Positions 34,476 to 47,746 of a DNA stretch of 64,000 bases are shown one piece after another (within the stretch, counting starts at the first letter, position 1; each line of letters starts with the position of its first letter). Made by a program: the position numbers and the translations under genes. Below the pieces are notes generated by a model. That model ran no database searches and was not told the DNA's origin. It saw nothing but the letters and a program-made list of their open reading frames with translations. This stretch comes from Aurelia coerulea (taxonomy: Eukaryota > Cnidaria > Scyphozoa > Semaeostomeae > Ulmaridae): contig CM076945.1 in NCBI GenBank assembly GCA_039566865.1, positions 935,001 through 999,000 on the forward strand, written 5' to 3'.

Positions 34476-35378
34476 CTGGAATTAAACATTGAACTTTATT
34501 ATGAATAATCTTGCTGGGCAACGCAATAACAAAGTCAAAGAAAGGAAACATCTTTCCTTTGTACATTTTCCGACATATTTGAGAGATGATGTAAAGAACA
34601 AGTGTTCTCATGTTTACAATCCTTCCTCTAAATTTGTTATGAATATCATGGGAGAATTGAAAAACTATTTGAAAATAAAGCGATAAGTTGATATGTTGAT
34701 CAACGTTGGAGTCAAGTGAATGTATTCTTACGTATCAATAACATTCGAAAGTTCAAGTTTCATTTAGAGTCGGAAGAGTACACAGTATTGCATCAGATCT
34801 TGAAATCAAAATTGATACTTCTGTTACATTTCCTTTTCCGTCCTTCAAATCAATACGAAGCATCACGAAGACCACTTTATTAACCAATTCTAATATCCTT
34901 GAACGAAACTGGGGACTTTTTATCGGATATTTTGGTTAAAGTGAGAATATTTTGCAACAATAGCAAAATGAAAAAGGATTGCAAACGGCGTGTATAGCAA
35001 CAAGGAAATACTTTCTTGGAGTTATCGCCTGGCTGTCCATATGTAACTCCTTGTAAATGGTATCGTTCCTTACTTAAAACCGAGTCTTCTGTTACCTTTC
35101 AAGTTTGTAGAAATTCCAAGGTTCGTGTAAACGGATGTACTCGGATTTAACGGATGGGAAGAGTTTTCCGGGACTACTTCAAAGTCAACTTCATATCCTG
35201 AAGCCCTGCATTGAAATTCCATTATTCTTGCAACGAAGTGGCGTAGAATTTGAAGGCTGGGCTGGGCTTTCCGTTCGCGATCTTATGTGTGGGTCTTCTA
35301 TAAAATCATTGACATTTGCAATTAAACTTACGCTCTGAATAAAATTTAGTATTGAATAAGAATAAATCTTGTTCTTAC

Positions 35379-35519
35379 CGTTGTGTGTGGCTGGAGATAG
35401 TCGCAATGAATCTGAGGGACCCTTTGAGTCAACATCTCTAGGGCTACAATGGGAAAATCTGCTCGTCTAAATTCTTGTTTTTTCGCTGTCGTAACGTGTG
35501 GTGACTCGACCGCTCGCAT
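35379..35519 (-). CDS. ZNF503/703: NET-family zinc-finger protein, exon 1 (start exon)
   Basis: This 47-codon exon begins with an ATG at 35519-35517, directly preceded in frame by a TGA, and ends at the donor ACG|GTAAGA in phase 0. It joins in frame to the acceptor at 34475 across a 903-bp intron. FPIVALEMLTQ...CDYLQP matches the LPIRVLKML...PEYLQPL segment at the start of vertebrate ZNF703/503, and exon 2 continues with the SPLALLA motif exactly as in the family. The in-frame stop and family match fix the start. Confidence 0.9.
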
Positions 35520-35867
35520 GGTTCAACTGAACTTTCAAGCAATGTGGCCGTGAATTAATCTTCCTCACTTAAATTGATCAAAGAAGCCGCCTCAGACAAA
35601 AGAGAACAATCCTGCCAACCACAACTTCTTAACTGTCAATAACTCAAAGCCATGTGAAGATACCGCGAGCCAATCAAACTCGAGCTGTTGAGTGATAACG
35701 CTCGCCGATTGGTTACTAAGTAGTCATGGAACTGTCATTATAATTGCTTAGATGGGGGTTGAGATAATTCACACCATCAAAAGCTATCGAAAGGGCGGGA
35801 TTTAATTAACTAACAGGTCGCCAAATGTCCATAATCCAGACGATAATCAATAAGGAGCTGTCATGAC

Positions 35868-35877
35868 CTGTCAATCA
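35868..35877 (-). promoter_or_regulatory. TGATTGACAG decamer (PBX-PREP/MEIS type), proximal
   Basis: A perfect TGATTGACAG on the minus strand lies about 350 bp upstream of the NET gene ATG. The decamer is the known composite site of PBX with PREP/MEIS TALE homeoproteins. Function here is inferred from position. Confidence 0.45.
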
Positions 35878-36908
35878 ATCTCTCTTTTTGTCAGCTAAGA
35901 ATTGAAAGCTCTTTACATGTGGCCGGTGCGCCTTCAAGTACAATGTAAACACGCGGAGGCTGTGCATGGGCGGTCGTGGCCAACCTGTGCGGTTACTGGG
36001 AGGGGGCCCGAAGGGGGAGATTGTTGCACTTGGAATAAATCAGCAGGGTGTGCTTGAATCATTCTCTTGTGAATTGTTGTGAGAGCGAATTTGCATGACT
36101 ACAGGATGGGGGGAGCTTGTTGAATAAATAATTTGCGATTATTTCTCTCGTGGACATGTGGCTCTTATCGTGGGCAGTCTCAAAGTATTTTGGGCTGAAA
36201 TATAAACCAGGCCTGTTTACTCAAATCATGACTGGCGCCAGGATACTTTTCGGAATTTTTTTCAGTGGATATATTTGATGGATTTAAGTGGTCTTAATAT
36301 CTTTTTTAGAGGCTAATACCAAGCTCTTCATAAATTCTATTATCCCAATTCATGTTCCCCAAAGCGTTTTCCATTTGGCACATTTCGGCAGGGTAGGTGT
36401 ATTTTAAGGCCAAACAACATTTGCAAGAGGGAAATCATTCTGGGGGGATCATTTGTTAGAAATCTAAGATTTCGTCCTCAATTTTGTAAGTGATTGTATT
36501 TATCTTTGTTGAAAACCATTATCATTTACTCAATCCAAATTACGAGAAAATATACTTATCTTGGAGCTCCTCAAAAAGAACCCAAATTCTAAAAATAGAC
36601 TTTGGCATAATGGAATAAATGCTGCCAATGAATGGATGAAATAAATGGAAAAGCACTTGAATAGGTAGCCGACAAGAGTAAATAGTGAATAATGACAGGT
36701 AATGGAGTGAAAGGTTTTAAAATTTAGCGGATACTAATAATAGATAGAGAAGGGAAATTCAATGCCAAATTACGTCAAACGGTCTATATAATGACTGTAC
36801 GGCAAGTGATATTTGACTAGGCCTGATGGATGGCTGCTTCTCAACGCGACCACAATGGAGAGCGGCTTCCTTTGATCAATTGGCACATTGCGATCGTATC
36901 AGACAGGG

Positions 36909-36918
36909 CTGTCAATCA
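36909..36918 (-). promoter_or_regulatory. TGATTGACAG decamer, distal
   Basis: A second perfect copy, with the same following GATTGA context, lies about 1.39 kb upstream of the NET gene ATG. Confidence 0.4.
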
Positions 36919-38069
36919 ATCAGTCGGAAACATGTAATTACAGATGAAGTGTTGACAGAAAGATTGAATAATCCATGTCTGTGGTTGAAACGCCGTTGTG
37001 TGGCCATTGTGCAACTAAATCTAGCCTAAGATCACAGAATAGGGAGAAGACGAAGCAGGATTTGATTGGATTTGTTCTTTGTTTTTACGCGCTGTTGTTG
37101 AAATATTTTGCCAACTGGACAACGCTCGGTGGCTGTGTACATGCCTTCGGCTTCTTTTCATAGTAATGAGAACGAACAACAAGCCATTCTAAGCTGTCGA
37201 AATAAGGCCAAAAGATAAACGTTGGCGCCAGCAGCTTACGATTTTACTGAGCGAACATTGAGTTAATCAATATATTTATCTTACTCCATTAAAATCGCAA
37301 ATGGTTTTGAATCAGCGCGAACTTATCGCCCTTTCGGCACAACGAGTATTGCAAACATTCTATTCTGGACACAAATTTACCAAAGGAAATTGCTATTACT
37401 TGCGATAACAAATTAAATATTTAGGCAGTGTTAACTTTTCTTGTCATCTTATCACACGTGAACAAACAATCGTCAAAGTTGATAAAACATTGAAGCGGGG
37501 CCGCTTTGAAAGTTGAAAATCGAACTTGCTCTCAAACGAGGTGACGCTGCCTTGCAAAACCTGCGTGAATGAAGTGTCAATAAGCTGTTAAACTTGTGAA
37601 AATTCAAGTCCATTTTGAGTTTGAGCTGATGCAGATCAAAGCACAGCTGCGTAGGAAACTAGGAAGGATTTGTAAAGCCTACGCAGCTCTTATTTCAGAC
37701 AATTTATTTCTAAGTTTGCTAATCATTCCTTGGGTCCCTGTGATCAAAGTCATCAATACTTTCACCGAAATATTCGACTATCCATTGTTTGTAATTTTTG
37801 GCGGCTGTTCAACCAAAGGACGGCCTTCTTATGTTTCAATAATTTTAGGGGCTACGAGGGGCCATCAGGGGGCCACGTGTCTATCAAAAAGGGCATGAAA
37901 CTGCATGGACAAAAATAACGAGGGAAAGGAAATCAATGGTTGATGGTTGATTCCACGTAAAATAATGGAACAAACTTCTGAACTGGTTGCTCTTCATGAA
38001 AATTCACCACACAGGCAACAAACGAACTTCTGTAATTTCTAACGAATTTGTGAAACTTCCTACGAATTC

Positions 38070-38958
38070 TGCCGGGTGCGCCAAAATAAACTATGCACTT
38101 TTGGCAGGCCACGATAAATCGTACACTGGACCGATTTTGAAGATATATCACTTAATCTTTAGCAGAAAGCCTGAATTAGATTCTAAGATTTTTTGCAAAT
38201 TTTTCCATTTTCAATTTTTAAAGCTACAGGCGAGTTTCTTAAAATTTTCGTTTTCGAAAACACTGAAAACGATCAAAAAACGTTGATCAAATTTTCTAAA
38301 GACTCATCATGAATGGACAAAGAGAAAATGTTTTCAGCGTGATTTGGGGATTTGGAAATTGATCATTGTAAACTTCTGCACGAGTGTTATTTCAAAGATT
38401 GGCTTGTTGCGAAATTCTGTAGTAGTTTCAATAAAGTGCCGCCCCAAAAGCCGTCACAAATAAAAAATGTAACAAAAGGCTCCATGCTTGCTGGCCCCAT
38501 GACTCTTCCTCGCTTGTCTTTTAACCGCCTTGATACAGGAACACAGCCTGCAGCAAAGCATACATTCAATGACATTACAAAAGAAAAGAAATTTCTTTAT
38601 ATTCTTGAAAATATTATTACATTTCTCACAAGATAGTACAAACTCTCGTACAGCAGCTTACAATTAGTCGATTTCTAAATCCCAAATCACCACGAAAAAT
38701 TTTTCTCTTTGTCCATTCATGTCGATTCTTTAGAAAGCTTGATCGACGTTTTTTTATCGTTTTCAATGTTTTCGAAAACAAAAATTTTAAGAAACTCGCT
38801 TGTAGCTCTGAAAACTGAAAGCAGAAAAATTTGCAAAAAATGCTAGAATCTAATCCAGGCCTTCTGCTAAAGATCAAGTCATAAATCTTTAAAATTGGTC
38901 TTGTGTACGATTTATCGTGGCCTGCCAAACGTGCATAGTTTATTTTGGCGCACCCGGT
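38070..38958. mobile_element. DNA transposon with ~325-bp terminal inverted repeats
   Basis: Left arm 38072-38395 begins CCGGGTGCGCCAAAATAAAC. Right arm 38632-38957 is its inverted copy, ending GTTTATTTTGGCGCACCCGG. Identity looks about 90% across the arms. The central 236 bp encodes nothing I recognise as a transposase, so the copy is non-autonomous. The CCGGGTG end is reminiscent of mariner-type termini, but a TA duplication is not clear on the left. Confidence 0.85.
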
Positions 38959-39837
38959 ATAAAAAAATTGAAAAATCCTTCGAATTCTTTACCCTGGGTA
39001 CCAGATTCTCTAATATGAAATTTTATGCCAGAGAGTCTGGGTACCCAGGGTACGAATTTTTACGAAATCTCTCAAAATTTTGAAAATCCTTATGGATTCT
39101 TAAAAATTCTTCTTGTGTCATAAGAAATGCTTATGAACTAAAAATATCAATCCAAACTGTTGCAGTTGAACTGATTAAACAAAGGTTGACTCCAGCTTAC
39201 CTTTTTATCAGTTTTTTAGTCCTCTTACACCACATTTTGCGGAAAACATACAATTTTACGAGTTAGATACATGAATTTGAAGCAGTTTTATCTCAACCCA
39301 TATTAAAATTAACAATCTGAGAGTTTTTTATGGGCAGTTTTTTGTAAGGAAATACATGTACTGATTCAAGGAGGATGGCCAGACCTTCCCACAATGCAAC
39401 AGCGATCATTCAACTATACAAACCGAGGCGCACGCAGATCTCACAGATCAGTTGCGATGAGCAAGCGTCAGGCCAGCATCTGTTCGTTTCATGTGAACAT
39501 CTGTTGGCAAAATGTTCATTTTAATAATAGTTTGGAAAAATTATGAGGCTTGGATATTAGCTATTGGGCTCGCAGGGCTCGTTTAATGTTTACTTGAGCA
39601 AGAACAATTGACTCAACTGCACGATCTCTTGCAACGATCGGACGATTTCGTGACTGGGCCTAAGCAAGGAAAGGCGGAAGTTTGTCTGTGTGGGAATCAA
39701 GGATGGAGTGATGTGTCTTTGCCTTCAAGACCATAGCAGTATTTATGTCTACTGCATCGAAATTCATAACATTTTTGCCTAAAGATAAGCGATCTGGTAG
39801 CTGTGAGCTTCAACCTGTTTTTGCTGACATTTTACAG
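38959..39837. other. Non-coding or unrecognised
   Basis: A pair of inverted GGGTACC-containing patches (38994-39050; TACCCTGGGTACCAGA and TCTGGGTACCCAGGGTA) forms a hairpin. Nothing else was recognised. A 49-codon frame opens with ATG at 39374 but has no support. Confidence 0.5.
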
Positions 39838-39980
39838 ACTAGTATACCGAAAACCTGGGTACACACAGGCTGCAGGGTACACCAGCAGGGAAGATTTGTT
39901 GCTAGCAACTGACGATGTTGATGAGCTGTCCCAGCGATATTCACCTTTTAATGGAAGTGCCTTCGAGCTGTTATCATCAA
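39838..39980 (+). CDS. Possible internal exon of an unidentified gene
   Basis: The 143-nt segment lies between CATTTTACAG and the donor GTAAGA. It reads as 47 codons without repeats: YRKPGYTQAAGYTSRED, then ATDDVDELSQRYSPFNG. Base composition and codon use look coding, and both splice sites are good. I cannot name the family. A small in-phase candidate (AG at 40063-40064, SPSTNSRLK, ending 40090) may follow, but its donor GTTTAC is weak. It could be part of a + strand gene whose remaining exons I cannot place. Confidence 0.35.
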
Positions 39981-40467
39981 GTAAGATGGTCATCTCCTTT
40001 AATTTCATCCCAGGCTATGGATTTTGCTTTGATTTTACTGGGACCTTGCCTCTTTCTATTTTAGGCCCATCAACAAACTCAAGACTGAAGGTTTACAATT
40101 ACGTCAACAAACTATTATTAATATTTTACAACTTCTTGGAGACTTCTTTGTTGGTTTATATGAATCTAAATCTATAAGGAGACATTGACGAAATTTTGCT
40201 CTATATTGACAGTAGAACAAAAGCACATGCAAAATGTGGTGGTTAGTTTTGATGAATGAAATGATGAGTCCCACACTCCTTGCTGTTCTTTTGGCACTAA
40301 TCCAGGTCTCATAACAAAAACATAACACCCATCTGAGAATGGCAGTAAAAACTGGCTTGAATGGTCAGAGTGTCAGTTAGGCTGATGAAACCTTGCAGAC
40401 TGTTTGTCCTCTGATCTCAGAAGTTATTTCCTTTCCTTTCAGATTAACCTTGGTACAAGAAACATAA

Positions 40468-40578
40468 ATGGCTGTTATTAGTACTCTTGATGTTATACAA
40501 GCTATTGTACCTCTGAGATTTTCAGCTCATTACAATCAAAGTCGCATTGAGGATCTCTTCAGAAAACTTTGGGACTGA
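40468..40578 (+). other. Possible terminal coding segment, 36 codons
   Basis: An ATG-to-TGA frame reads STLDVIQAIVPLRFSAHYNQ and ends RKLWD. A TTATTAG acceptor at 40475-40481 could instead make it a last exon, and an AATAAATAA lies at 40790. Its residue mix looks coding, but it is too short to be sure. Confidence 0.2.
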
Positions 40579-40580
40579 GA

Positions 40581-43500
40581 GAAACAATCTCTGAATCATG
40601 ACCGTTATGGAAAATCCAACTTTTGCAAGTCCAACTTATGCCAGTTTGAAGTTGGAAAGTAAATTCCCAGTTCTTCCATTAACTCCTGCATTAGAATGCA
40701 ACTGTGCAAATTTTGGAAAAAGAGGAAGCATTGGAATTTGGAGCAACAATGAGAAAGAAGATAAACAGTATAATTTGTGTTTCAGTTTTGAATAAATAAT
40801 TTTCAGGTTAGATAACTATACTTGGAGCATCTATTCACAAAAGACCATCAACATTAATTTTATCACAACATTTGTTTGAAAACTGTAGGCTCTTTAGCAA
40901 TCCAAGTTTAGCATTTTTCTTGATATTATAACCCATACTACTGTGTTGTTCTTTAGTTGACCAATGTTGAACGGACTGACATTGATATCTTGAGTACTAA
41001 TATAGCAAAAATGAATCAAGAAATTTCAAGCTGTAGGTTTTCAGCAGTGGAAGGTTCTTAAATGAGTCAAATGTGGGAGTGTGCTAACAGTAAGATTGTG
41101 TTTGCAGAAACATAGTACAGTGGATATTTCTGAACATGGGTGGCTTCCAACTATTACCTCTGTCTCTTGGGGTTTTTCAATGCAAAGAGGAAAGGAATTG
41201 TTTGCTAACTATGTTGTTGACTTGACATAGACCCTATTCACAATAAAGTCATTTCTTTTAACATGCATTATTCACCTCAATATGATGTGATGCGAAATCC
41301 CAAAAGCGTGCAATGCTCTCAGCAACAGATGGAATAGTTTAGTAAATGCAGTTGCATCAAAAGAGGCATGGTGTAGAATTCTTGCTGTGCTGAGATTTGT
41401 ATCATTCACCTCAAATTGATATTAATAGTGAATAAGGTCTGCAGCAAGTGAAATATTTGATGACTCAAAATGGATGTGTAAAAGTATTGAAGAGTATTGG
41501 TACAGTAGTACACTCCCATTAGGGGCTAAGCAGATAGCTACCTAATTTACCCACATTTTGCACTTGATGATACAAACACTTATACCAAAGTACCCGTAGT
41601 CAGTAGCAGAGCCAGGGGAGGTATAAGGGGTAAATTCCCCCTTCTAAAAATTTGGCAATTATTGTTTATGAAAAATGCAAAAATATGTCTGGATACTCAT
41701 TTTACCCCTATCCCAGCTGAAGGTTTTTACTTTTACCCCTTTAATATAATTGCCTAGCTCTGCAACTGCCTCTTGCCTGCAATTTACAGTACCATGATTT
41801 ACAAGTTCTACATAGTTATCTTCTGGAATTAGAGGAATGTTTGTTTATTTGTTTTGGACTGTTTGGCAAATGGTATACCATGAGGTTTTCCATTTTCTTT
41901 TTCTCCACTGAATCACTTGGAGTGTATGCAAACTTCTTGACACCAGCATTATCAGTTTCTTTCTGCAAATAGAATTATGTGTATAATTAATTTTTTGATT
42001 TTCAGCGTTTGATTGGAAAGATAAGGGTGTGTAACTTGTGACAAAATTGTTCAAAAAGTTCTTAGATCTTACATCAAGAGGCTAGTGATAAATAATAGAT
42101 TTTACTGTAGCATTATGTTGCTGCAGTTTCCTTGAAATCAGTCACACAGGACTCTAACAGGGATAATCGGGAACGCAAAGTTCATCAAAAATGCCAAATT
42201 TCAAGGTTCGAAAAAATTACTTTATCGTGGGGACTTAAGGGGACTTAAGAAAATGTAGCATCATTGAGTATTAATCTTACTTGAAACGAGAGGATAACCT
42301 TAAGTCCCCGTTCGTTAACCCAAACGGAGCCAAAAACTGTTAAAGCAAAGACCAGAAATGTTTCTTATGCGCGCGCAGGAGGGTCATGCATGGCTCCTGG
42401 AAACGAGGCGAAGTGATCACGTGACAATCACAACGGTGGAAAGCAGAAATTGAATCAGCTGATGCTATAGCTAGCAGCGACGATCGAAATGAAGAACTGA
42501 CTTAAGAATGACTATTTGTAGCTTATTTCACAACGTCCAGCAAAAGATTGTTATCAATCAATTTTAGTTTCAATACTAGGCTCCTTTCAAATTCAACCAG
42601 AAACATGCAGACCAGTGATGGATGCAGACCAAACTCGAAGAGGCAAAAATTGAATGATAGCGTGGCAATGGAGCACGAAACATTTTTTACTGGATTTCCT
42701 CGATATAACAAAATAATTAGGTGATCATTGTACTGCATACTCCCTTTCATTTTGTGTGAAGCAGATAAAAAGAGGAGATGGAGGCTAAGGCTACTATCAC
42801 AGTTCTGGGTGTATTTCTTGCCAAAATTTGGGCAACAAGCAGAAAGCAGAGTTCTCTTCTTGAAGGGGGGGGGGGGCAAATCCCATCCCCTTAAATTCTA
42901 GCAACTGATTTAGACTGAATGTTGGTATTAAATGTGCGCTGGTGATTGACCCCTAAAAGCAAAATGACATCCTGTTGTGGTAAACTCTGTCACAATGTGC
43001 TTCTGAGGTACGAAATGGTGCCAGTTTTACAACAATAGGAAACTTTTTTTAGGAGCCAATGTGCTGCAATACACTACTCCTTCAAACCAGAGCTGTAGGA
43101 AGCATCTTAAACTTGAGGGCATAACACTACAAGGACAGACATTTCCCGAAACGAAAAGGACACTTTTTCATCATAGTTGCACAATTTGGGGGGCATGTGC
43201 TCCCAGTGCCCCCATGGTTCCTACACCTCTGCTTCAAACTCATCACCTTTTTCATCAGGCACTGACTACTTCAAAGATGGCAGTGAGGAATTATTACCAT
43301 TTAATACATGGCATCCTGATTGAATCCTTACAAAATCATTAAAATTCTTAATTGGAATACAATGCATCTTGATAAAAAGTTCCGCCCCTCCTCCCCTCCA
43401 TCTTGAGCATAATTTTCTATTCTGGATCTTTGCACCTAATGGTAAAATACAGTTTCAACAAAATTCAAAATTTACAAGATCCTACTATATATGGCTAGCT

Positions 43501-46500
43501 AAGGATTTCAAACAAGAAAATACAACAATTATCAGGTGTAGTCACAGAAAAATGCCTTAAGACTTTACAGGTGCATTCCACATCACCAACTTATTTAGAA
43601 TCATTCAAACCTTAGGAGCAGGAAAGGAATCAATCTGAAATTCCTTGGAAATTTTTTACATACTTGGAAATTTTTACACAAGCTGAAATGGAGATATTTC
43701 AATGCCTCAAGATTTGCTAAAATTCACCCTATTCAAACAGTGTCCATTCTTCTTTTGGGAATCCTGTCTTGAACATCTTGCAGGGTCCAGCAAAAATTTG
43801 CAAATTGGAGGAGTTGTATCAGGAGCAAGCATATTTGATGTTACAGTATCTGAGAAAAAATAAAGGAGAATTAGAGATTTCTCATCAAACTGTTCTTTCC
43901 ACCAAGTGCCCAATTGTAAAAATCAGAGATAAAAAAAACTGGCGATGGGTAATAACTGTAATAACTGACACAACATTGTGGAATTATTGCTAAATTTGTA
44001 AAAGAACTGCATATGCTTTTATGCTAAGCAGCAACCAAATGTGGGTCATTTGAAGGTGAATCGATCACAAATAAATTCTGGTATTTTGATATGAAAATAG
44101 GAACTCAAAGCAAATAAGTCATAAGTTGACAATCTAAATTTTAATTTTATTGTGCATTAGTGAGGCAAATAGTCCTTGTAAAACATGACGAAACAAGGTA
44201 ATAGAGCATCAGTCAGAGCACGAGGAGACTCTGTCTGAGTACAAGAAGGCAGTACTGAAAAACAAAAGGCCATCCAGGGACAACAACAGCAAGAATGCTA
44301 AGACAATAGGATGGCCTAGGCATGGATGCCGTTAGTTTGTTCAAATGTTTACAAATTAAAACACGAAAATTAACAATGTTAGCCAATTTTTCGACAAGAA
44401 CTGGTTTGAGAAATTTGAAGCTGAACATCTCGCCAACACAGTGATGATAGTCTCGTTTTGCGGCAGCCACTAGATTTTGCGCAAATTTCAGTTTTCTGGG
44501 GCTACTAAATTTTCCCTCTTTCCCATTAGAAAATGACCTGTGTTAAGAAATTAAATATTTTTGTGGACAAAGAATGCCAGGATAAATGATCGGAATACGA
44601 TTCATGAAATTATACATCCTAACGAAGCTGGGATAAAAATTTCCATGGCATATTCATTGTTTAGACCTTCCTACAAGCTGCCTGTTTACATGTAAACAAA
44701 CAAGAGATATTTTTCGTCATCGAAAACAGCCCTAACTTTATGGCAAAAAATGAAACACTTAGCCAATTTTTCAAGAATACTGACCTGCCCCAAAATGATG
44801 CTCATATCCTGCAGATAAAATCCACAAACGTTCAGCTTGCGGCAGCCACCAGTTTTTCCACAAAATCCATATCTCTTTTTTGATTTTTCCTTGCTAAATA
44901 TCGCCTTCAGCCCAAGAAAAGTAAAGCCAAATAATCCATTTTTATCGAAGCTTTCCAGGGTCGATGATTTTTTCAGCCATATTTGATCCCCTTCTCGACA
45001 CATTTGGCGTGTTCTCAAACTCAAGCCGCGTCTCAAGAGGCCTGGATCACAATAGATTCCTTCGCAACTGCGTGCAGTCCCCAGAAATTCACCCCTCTCC
45101 CACCGTTCTGTTTTTGGCGGCTTGTGCAGACGCAAAAAGCACTTTGCACAGCGGTCGAAACATTTCTGGTCTTTGCTACTGATTCATATTTTCCACTTAG
45201 GCCAACTTTGAATTTTAGTCAGTCTGTAATTGAAGCGTGCCCACAAAGGACCCTACCGCTGCAGACCCTATCTCCAAATGAGTACTACAGTTTGATTCAT
45301 ATTGCTATGATGATTATGATGTTGATGATGACGTCATCAATTCGATCAATCATATTCTTTGTTGATCGTTGTTAATTAACATTCTCGCTACCGTTACTGT
45401 GAAAAAGGAAGCACAGCCAAGTTGATTTTTCGTTGCTAAAATTACGTGGAATAGAAAAAGGCGTATTGCAAAGTTTAACTGTTTCAGAATCGCGCTTAAC
45501 TTTGCATTATTCATTTATTGTCACAGCCATGCTGCTAACTAAAGACTTAGCCTGCACAGTATTTCCATCTTAGGCAAAGAGAATGCATAACTACAAAATC
45601 CCTTCCCTACCGACAGAGTCGCTGTACTGCGAAGCAGAAAAGAGTTCTTCCAAATCCGCGGAAAATCACAGTTGTGCTCAGTAGCATCCCAGCGTGCTTT
45701 GCAAAGCCTTGATCAAGCCACAGAGCCTGTCCCTCGGATATCTGTCGAATGTATTATTTTACTCGCTTGGGGTCAGACTTGGAGGCGCCATCGGCTCCCT
45801 CAGTCTGAAGCCTAGATGAAAGTAACTTCGCTTGATGATAAAGACATGTTGACATAACATGTCTGCATCTGTCAAAATGCTGATAGGCTTCTCTCACACA
45901 CAGCAATCCGACTGTTTGATGAGTTGGAAATAGAGATTGACAGTAAGCTGAACAACGGCTTAAAATCAATACGAAATCTTCCCATTTGCAAATAAGAATT
46001 ATTTTACCTGAAATTTTCATCTCTCCAAGATACCTAGATTTAGCGAATCGCAAATATTTAACCATTTGGGATTTTAAGAGGCGTGCGGTCTTACTTTATG
46101 TCTATCTCAGATAGTTATTACAATTTTTCCTTGAAAGATAAATTGCAAATTCCATTAGAAGGAGACCAATGGGAAGAAAGTAGAGATTCTTGAATATTTG
46201 AGTTTTGATTATTACTATAAGGCCACGCTGGAGACTGAGTCCTTACGACGTCACAGTTGCTGTTTGTGACTGAAGTATTATCTCAGCAACAAATTTATAC
46301 TGCGTTACCTACGTCATCAAAATACGAAGGCTGGAAGATTGTTGAGGCTGAAGGCAGGGAATACAGAAAGTCAAACCTAAGCTAATTAGAAATAGAGCAC
46401 TTTGCAAGTCAGGCCTAGTCAAAACGAGGTCAGGAAACGAAGGCAAGGGATGGAGCAATTTTTGATTACAGTTTAAACTAAAAATATTATAATGCACCTA

Positions 46501-47560
46501 TCAGGGCCAGAGGACTACAGCCCCTCTGTCGAAAGTAATCGCCCGCTCCGTCAAAGCAAAAATTGGGTTATTTTCGGAGTGAATTTGGCAAAAATGACAA
46601 AAGAAAACTGCCACTGTTAGTCATTTTAGCCCCCCCCCTCCCTGCCGGAAGTTCCAGCCTTTCTGTCGGAAGATTTCTGGCACCATGGCGGCTACCCTGA
46701 GATTTTGCGATGATAAGCAGGTCGTCAAAATGATTTTGAAAGCGGAAGAAATGTCTTTTGGGTCATCTATCCACTCAAAAAAGAAAAAAATTCCCTAATA
46801 AACCACTGCTGTCTACAAGAGTTCAGTGATGATATGCGAAGCTGTGAAAGGATCGGCGGTTGTCAATTTCACTTCAACACATCATCAAGAAATCATAAAG
46901 TCACACTTGACTTGATATCGGCAATGGGAAAATGCCAAGTGTTGGAAACATAACAGAATCCACACAAAACAAGCTCTAGGCTTACTATTTCAGGCGGAAA
47001 CTCCGGAGAGGGGCTTATTAGAGATGGGGGGGGGGGGCTTATTCACAAAGTCAAATGAAAAGGATAGAAGTGAGAGCGCTTTTGTTCTCTTCACTCCATA
47101 TTTAGCGGAATGAACAACCGACAATCCTATGAGTCAAGTCAAACACACAAATTTGACACAGTTTTATCCCAAACCATATCAAAATCAATACACACATTTG
47201 TTTAGCTAAACGCTAAACGAAAGGATCTTTGCCAGCTTCAGGCATTCGATTAGCTCAAAAAGCCCAGTCAAGCGACAAATGGCGATCTGCTACAGGGAGT
47301 TAGGGGGCTCAAAGTGATGACTTTCCACGCATGTGGGGGCAGTTTCTGCTCTGTCGTTTAGGCCACTATCTAGGCCTTTCCTCAAACCAACCATTTTCAG
47401 TTCATAATCAGCAGTCCATAGGGGCATTTGTAGTGAGGACCCGGCGACCACGCGTCTTTCCTCGCTACAAATGCCACAGTATCTTATATTTACTTCTCGT
47501 TTTTAGATTTAGGTTGATAACAGGGAGAAAACTGTCGAAATCTAAATCAGACATTGAGGA
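40581..47560. other. Long stretch without a recognised gene
   Basis: No gene was identified in 7 kb. Features: a G-run at 42867-42876, a half copy of MITE family A at 45195-45256, and a block (44385-44470) that recurs diverged at 44755-44850 (CTTAGCCAATTTTTC ... GCGGCAGCCAC). A 149-codon minus-strand frame at 44686-45135 shows no domain. Multiple TGACGTCA-like sites occur (for example 45330). Confidence 0.5.
45195..45256. mobile_element. MITE family A, right-end fragment
   Basis: CTTAGGCCAACTTTGAATTT, TAGTCAGTCTGTAAT and GTGCCCACAAAGGACCCT are the right third of family A. Confidence 0.7.
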
Positions 47561-47746
47561 ATAGACCTTTTAGCTAGTCTATAAAGAGCTTGGATCGAAC
47601 ATTATTTTTATGCATTTTATATGCGACGTTCGATCGAGTGGCGTTAGAGCTTCTATCACTATTGTGCACATTCGAAAATTCTACAAAATGTAGCAAAATA
47701 GCGTACGATTCTGATTCTTTTCAGACAGAATAGCTAAAAGGTCTAT
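47561..47746. mobile_element. hAT-like MITE, copy 3
   Basis: It is the same 186-bp element as at 16290, with TIRs ATAGACCTTTTAGCTA and TAGCTAAAAGGTCTAT and the same interior (CGACGTTCGATCGAGTGGCG). The target duplication is not obvious here. Confidence 0.87.

Larger units (their letters stand above)
35520..38069. other. Upstream region of the NET gene
   Basis: No coding exon was recognised. This stretch likely holds the promoter and enhancers of the minus-strand NET gene. Apart from the two decamers there is a TGTCAATAAC at 35634. No convincing TATA box was seen. Confidence 0.5.

Noticed and set aside
40591..40800. 65-codon frame with TFASPTYASLKLESKFPVLP
   Set aside because: Could be an extension of a nearby gene, but it lacks a convincing acceptor and any family resemblance.
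44686..45135. 149-codon minus-strand ORF
   Set aside because: No recognisable domain; part of it overlaps a block that recurs diverged nearby.
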